A DNA stretch of 23,396 bases from Cruorifilaria tuberocauda (Eukaryota > Nematoda > Chromadorea > Rhabditida > Onchocercidae), in the NCBI GenBank assembly GCA_013365365.1, contig JABVXU010000735.1, positions 1 to 23,396 on the forward strand. Direction: 5' to 3'. The translations under genes and the position numbers were made by a program. How positions within the stretch are numbered: the first letter of the stretch is position 1; each line of letters starts with the position of its first letter. Positions 21,126 to 23,396 of this stretch are shown here, one piece after another. Under the pieces are notes generated by a model. That model saw only the letters and a list, made by a program, of their open reading frames with translations. It was not told where the DNA came from and did not search any database.

Positions 21126-21269
21126 GAGGACAAAAAAGGATACAATTAGAGAGTGTCCATGTGTCCATTTGGAGAATAACTGAAATTTATTTTACAATAG
21201 CAAAATGGTTTCATTACTGATTGGAATAGTTTATAAAAATTAATTTGATCCCAAGCAAATTTTAGCAAG

Positions 21270-21490
21270 TTAAAAATAAAAAAGTAGTAAGTTAATAAGT
21301 TAGTAGTTAGTAAGTTAGCTAGTAGTAGTGATTTAGCAGTCAATAGTACTTAGCAATTAAGTTGTATTAAGTTGTTGATTAGTTGGTAGTCAGTAGTAGT
21401 TAGTAGAACTAGTAGTAGTAGTAGTAGTAGTTTAGCAGTCAATAGTACTTAGTAGTTAAATCTGTTAAGTTAAAAGTAATTAGTAAAAAA
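21270..21490. repeat. AGT/TTAG-rich repeat region with a 22-bp duplication
   Basis: AGT, GTTAGT and AAGTTA motifs dominate, with a perfect AGT run at 21411-21430. Bases 21332-21353 recur identically at 21431-21452, 99 bp apart. A small Leu/Asn-rich minus-strand open frame over 21146-21343 derives from this repeat and is not called a gene. Confidence 0.8.
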
Positions 21491-23367
21491 GAGATAAGTT
21501 ATAGAAGATTCATTTAAATATTAACTTTCATAAATGAATTACAAATATTTATATTGGGAGGGATGAAAGTATTTAAAGAGATGAAATTTTAAAACATATG
21601 TAATATTGATGTTTGTTTCTTACTGATCGATTAAATAATTTACGAAATTTGATTGACCTTTTAACATGATGACTAATTTGACAGGTGGATATTTATCTAT
21701 CGCTAAGGTTAAATATCATTATTTCGTGATTTTTAGAAATCTGGTAAGTTATTAAGTGAGTAATTTCAGACTAATCGGTTAATTACTAACAAAAGATTGA
21801 AAAAGCAGAGAAAGAAATAACTTCGAATTTGGTATGAATGATATAGTTCTTGTTAATTCACAATTAATTACCCGATAACCTGAAATTACACATTTGATAA
21901 TTGATCAGATTAATGAATATAAGTGAAAGAAAGAAGAATGCACAATAAGTAAATATGATTAAGGGATAGAAATAGTATTAGCTTAATCTAATTTCATCGT
22001 AAATTCGTCCACTTCATTTGTTTAGTATAGGATGACCAATGAGCAGAATAAACAAATCTAAAAATAAAATGATTGCTAATCATCTACAAATAAAGTCTAG
22101 CTAACTCATCATCATTTATACTAATTCTTCTTTTTTGAACGATGACCTCAATTTACATTTTCTATTATTTCACCGTTTCACGGTATCTTACCATGCTGTA
22201 GCAAACTACCAATTAATTGATTGATTAGTTAATTAATTAATTAATTAGTCAAGTGCTTATTCTAAATTTACAAGTTAGAAGTTTATAAAATTTAGAAGTT
22301 ATTGGAAAAATTGGCATTGTGTTATTTTATTAATCGTTTTACATTATCACTTTATATCGCATTTCCTCTCTTTTTTTATTCTGCTTTATTCAAAATTTAT
22401 TTATTCTGAATTTTTAACCTATCAATATTGCTACTTTCCGTATCGAAATACAAGTATAAGACATTCTTAGAATTTCGTAAATATATCTTCAGGAAGTCCT
22501 AAAAATCATATTCATTCATAAATTCAAATATTTATTTTTAATAATCAAAAAATTTTCCAAACCTAAAAACGTTAATAACTTGATTTAGATTCGTTTATAA
22601 GATAATATGATGAATGGTTATGAGATTATATTGAAATGATGAATGAAAAGTAGACTAGATATGTATGGAAACGAACTTACTTAACTTATTAGTACATCTT
22701 ATTTAGTATTAAACCGATAGCAGGTTCGAAAACATATGATCTATTTAAGTAATCTGTCTGTGTGCTTGTAATTCAAAATTACTTTAAAAAAAATTTTTGA
22801 CATAAGTTTTTTTAGTTGCAGTGATATTGTCAATGTTATGTAAACGACCATAATGATATCTTCAACATCATAAAACTAAGCAAGATTAAATTTATGGAAT
22901 GATACTATTTGGTCTATTAACTTTGATATTGTTTAAAATTTAAAAAAGAAAAAATTTAAATGATGTAAGATTTAAATGTGATAAAATTTAAAGAATACAA
23001 CTTATAACGTTTTCTCGCTGATAAAAAGTTAAGTTAACATGAACTTAACGGGAGGAAACAATTCCCGATGAATCAACGTATCATTGGGATTCATGACACG
23101 TCATTATGACGTACGATTGATCCAAATCTATTAAGCATAACGAAACAGTTTTGTTAAAAGCTACAGTGATGTCCATTTTTATCCTTAAAATGAATGTCCA
23201 TTGATTCCATAAAATTGATCTCTTTACGGATCATTTAATTTCAGGACTTAAAGTTGAATAAACTCTTTTTGCTAAATTAGCCAATGATATTAGCAAAATA
23301 ATTTTTTCAAAATATGTTACAAAATATGAAATAAATTCAATTTTCTTTTTTTATCTATTGTTAATCA
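21491..23367. other. AT-rich intergenic DNA without a recognisable gene
   Basis: I see no long open frame, domain or RNA gene on either strand. Notable pieces are a TTAA-type run at 22227-22248, and a slightly GC-richer patch at 23040-23130 with a CRE-like palindrome. A neighbouring promoter could lie at the right end. Confidence 0.6.
23098..23112. promoter_or_regulatory. CRE/bZIP-like palindrome
   Basis: ACGTCAT-T-ATGACGT is a perfect inverted repeat with 7-bp arms and a one-base centre; each arm contains the TGACGT half-site of CREB/ATF-type bZIP factors. It is the most symmetrical GC-containing motif in the right flank. Function is inferred only. Confidence 0.4.
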
Positions 23368-23396
23368 CTCTCTCCCTCTCTCTCTCTCTCTCTCTC
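23368..23396. repeat. CT microsatellite at right edge
   Basis: CT repeats fill the last 29 bases and are cut by the window end. Confidence 0.9.

Noticed and set aside
21146..21343. 65-codon minus-strand open frame
   Set aside because: It is partly a translation of AGT/TTAG repeats; no homology or structure is recognised.
22700..22740. GGTTCGA-like motif suggestive of a tRNA T-loop
   Set aside because: No acceptor stem, anticodon stem or downstream CC of the T-arm can be found around it.

Overview
The window is AT-rich eukaryotic DNA. It is dominated by the 5' (N-terminal) part of one very large, heavily split gene on the minus strand. At least 41 coding exons lie between 17791 (first ATG) and 76 (last exon seen), with the 3' end beyond position 1. 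Joined in frame they give about 2,336 codons with every splice phase consistent (2,342 if a candidate 18-nt microexon is used). The encoded protein is a secreted or surface mosaic. In order it has a signal peptide, a Thr/Ile-rich linker, a C-type lectin domain, an LDL-receptor class A module, three CUB domains, three one-exon Sushi domains, a fourth Sushi plus EGF, a discoidin (F5/8 type C) domain, a calcium-binding EGF, four more Sushi domains, a second discoidin domain and two HYR domains. A ninth Sushi, a cysteine-poor linker, cysteine-rich GCC2/GCC3 (ephrin-receptor-like) repeats and a run of EGF domains that leaves the window follow. From memory of protein families, this layout resembles Drosophila Uninflatable (Uif) and, from HYR onward, vertebrate SVEP1. 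An 'uninflatable-like' extracellular adhesion/matrix or receptor protein is the best call; no database search was possible. Organism: the ecdysozoan-type protein, AT-rich compact introns (often 87-450 nt), donors such as GTATGT/GTTTGT, short TTTTAG/TTTCAG/TATAG acceptors and long A/T runs suggest a nematode, perhaps filarial or another spirurid. An acariform mite or another AT-rich ecdysozoan is not excluded. Layout: 1-17791 is the gene, where introns hold microsatellites and local tandem duplications but no convincing second gene. Bases 17792-23396 are the 5' flank and intergenic space, with no supportable coding gene on either strand. They hold a possible short upstream ORF, polypyrimidine and GATAAT repeats, a ~100-bp direct duplication, a ~0.8-kb CA/TG-rich minisatellite-microsatellite complex, AGT and CT repeats, and a CRE-like palindrome near the right end. 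The most interesting points are a phase-matched 18-nt microexon in the first discoidin domain, a 57-bp tandem repeat that has copied the 3' end of a coding exon while the intronic copies lack the splice donor, three equal-length (183-nt) phase 1-1 Sushi exons, and apparent loss of ligand or disulfide residues in the lectin and CUB domains.
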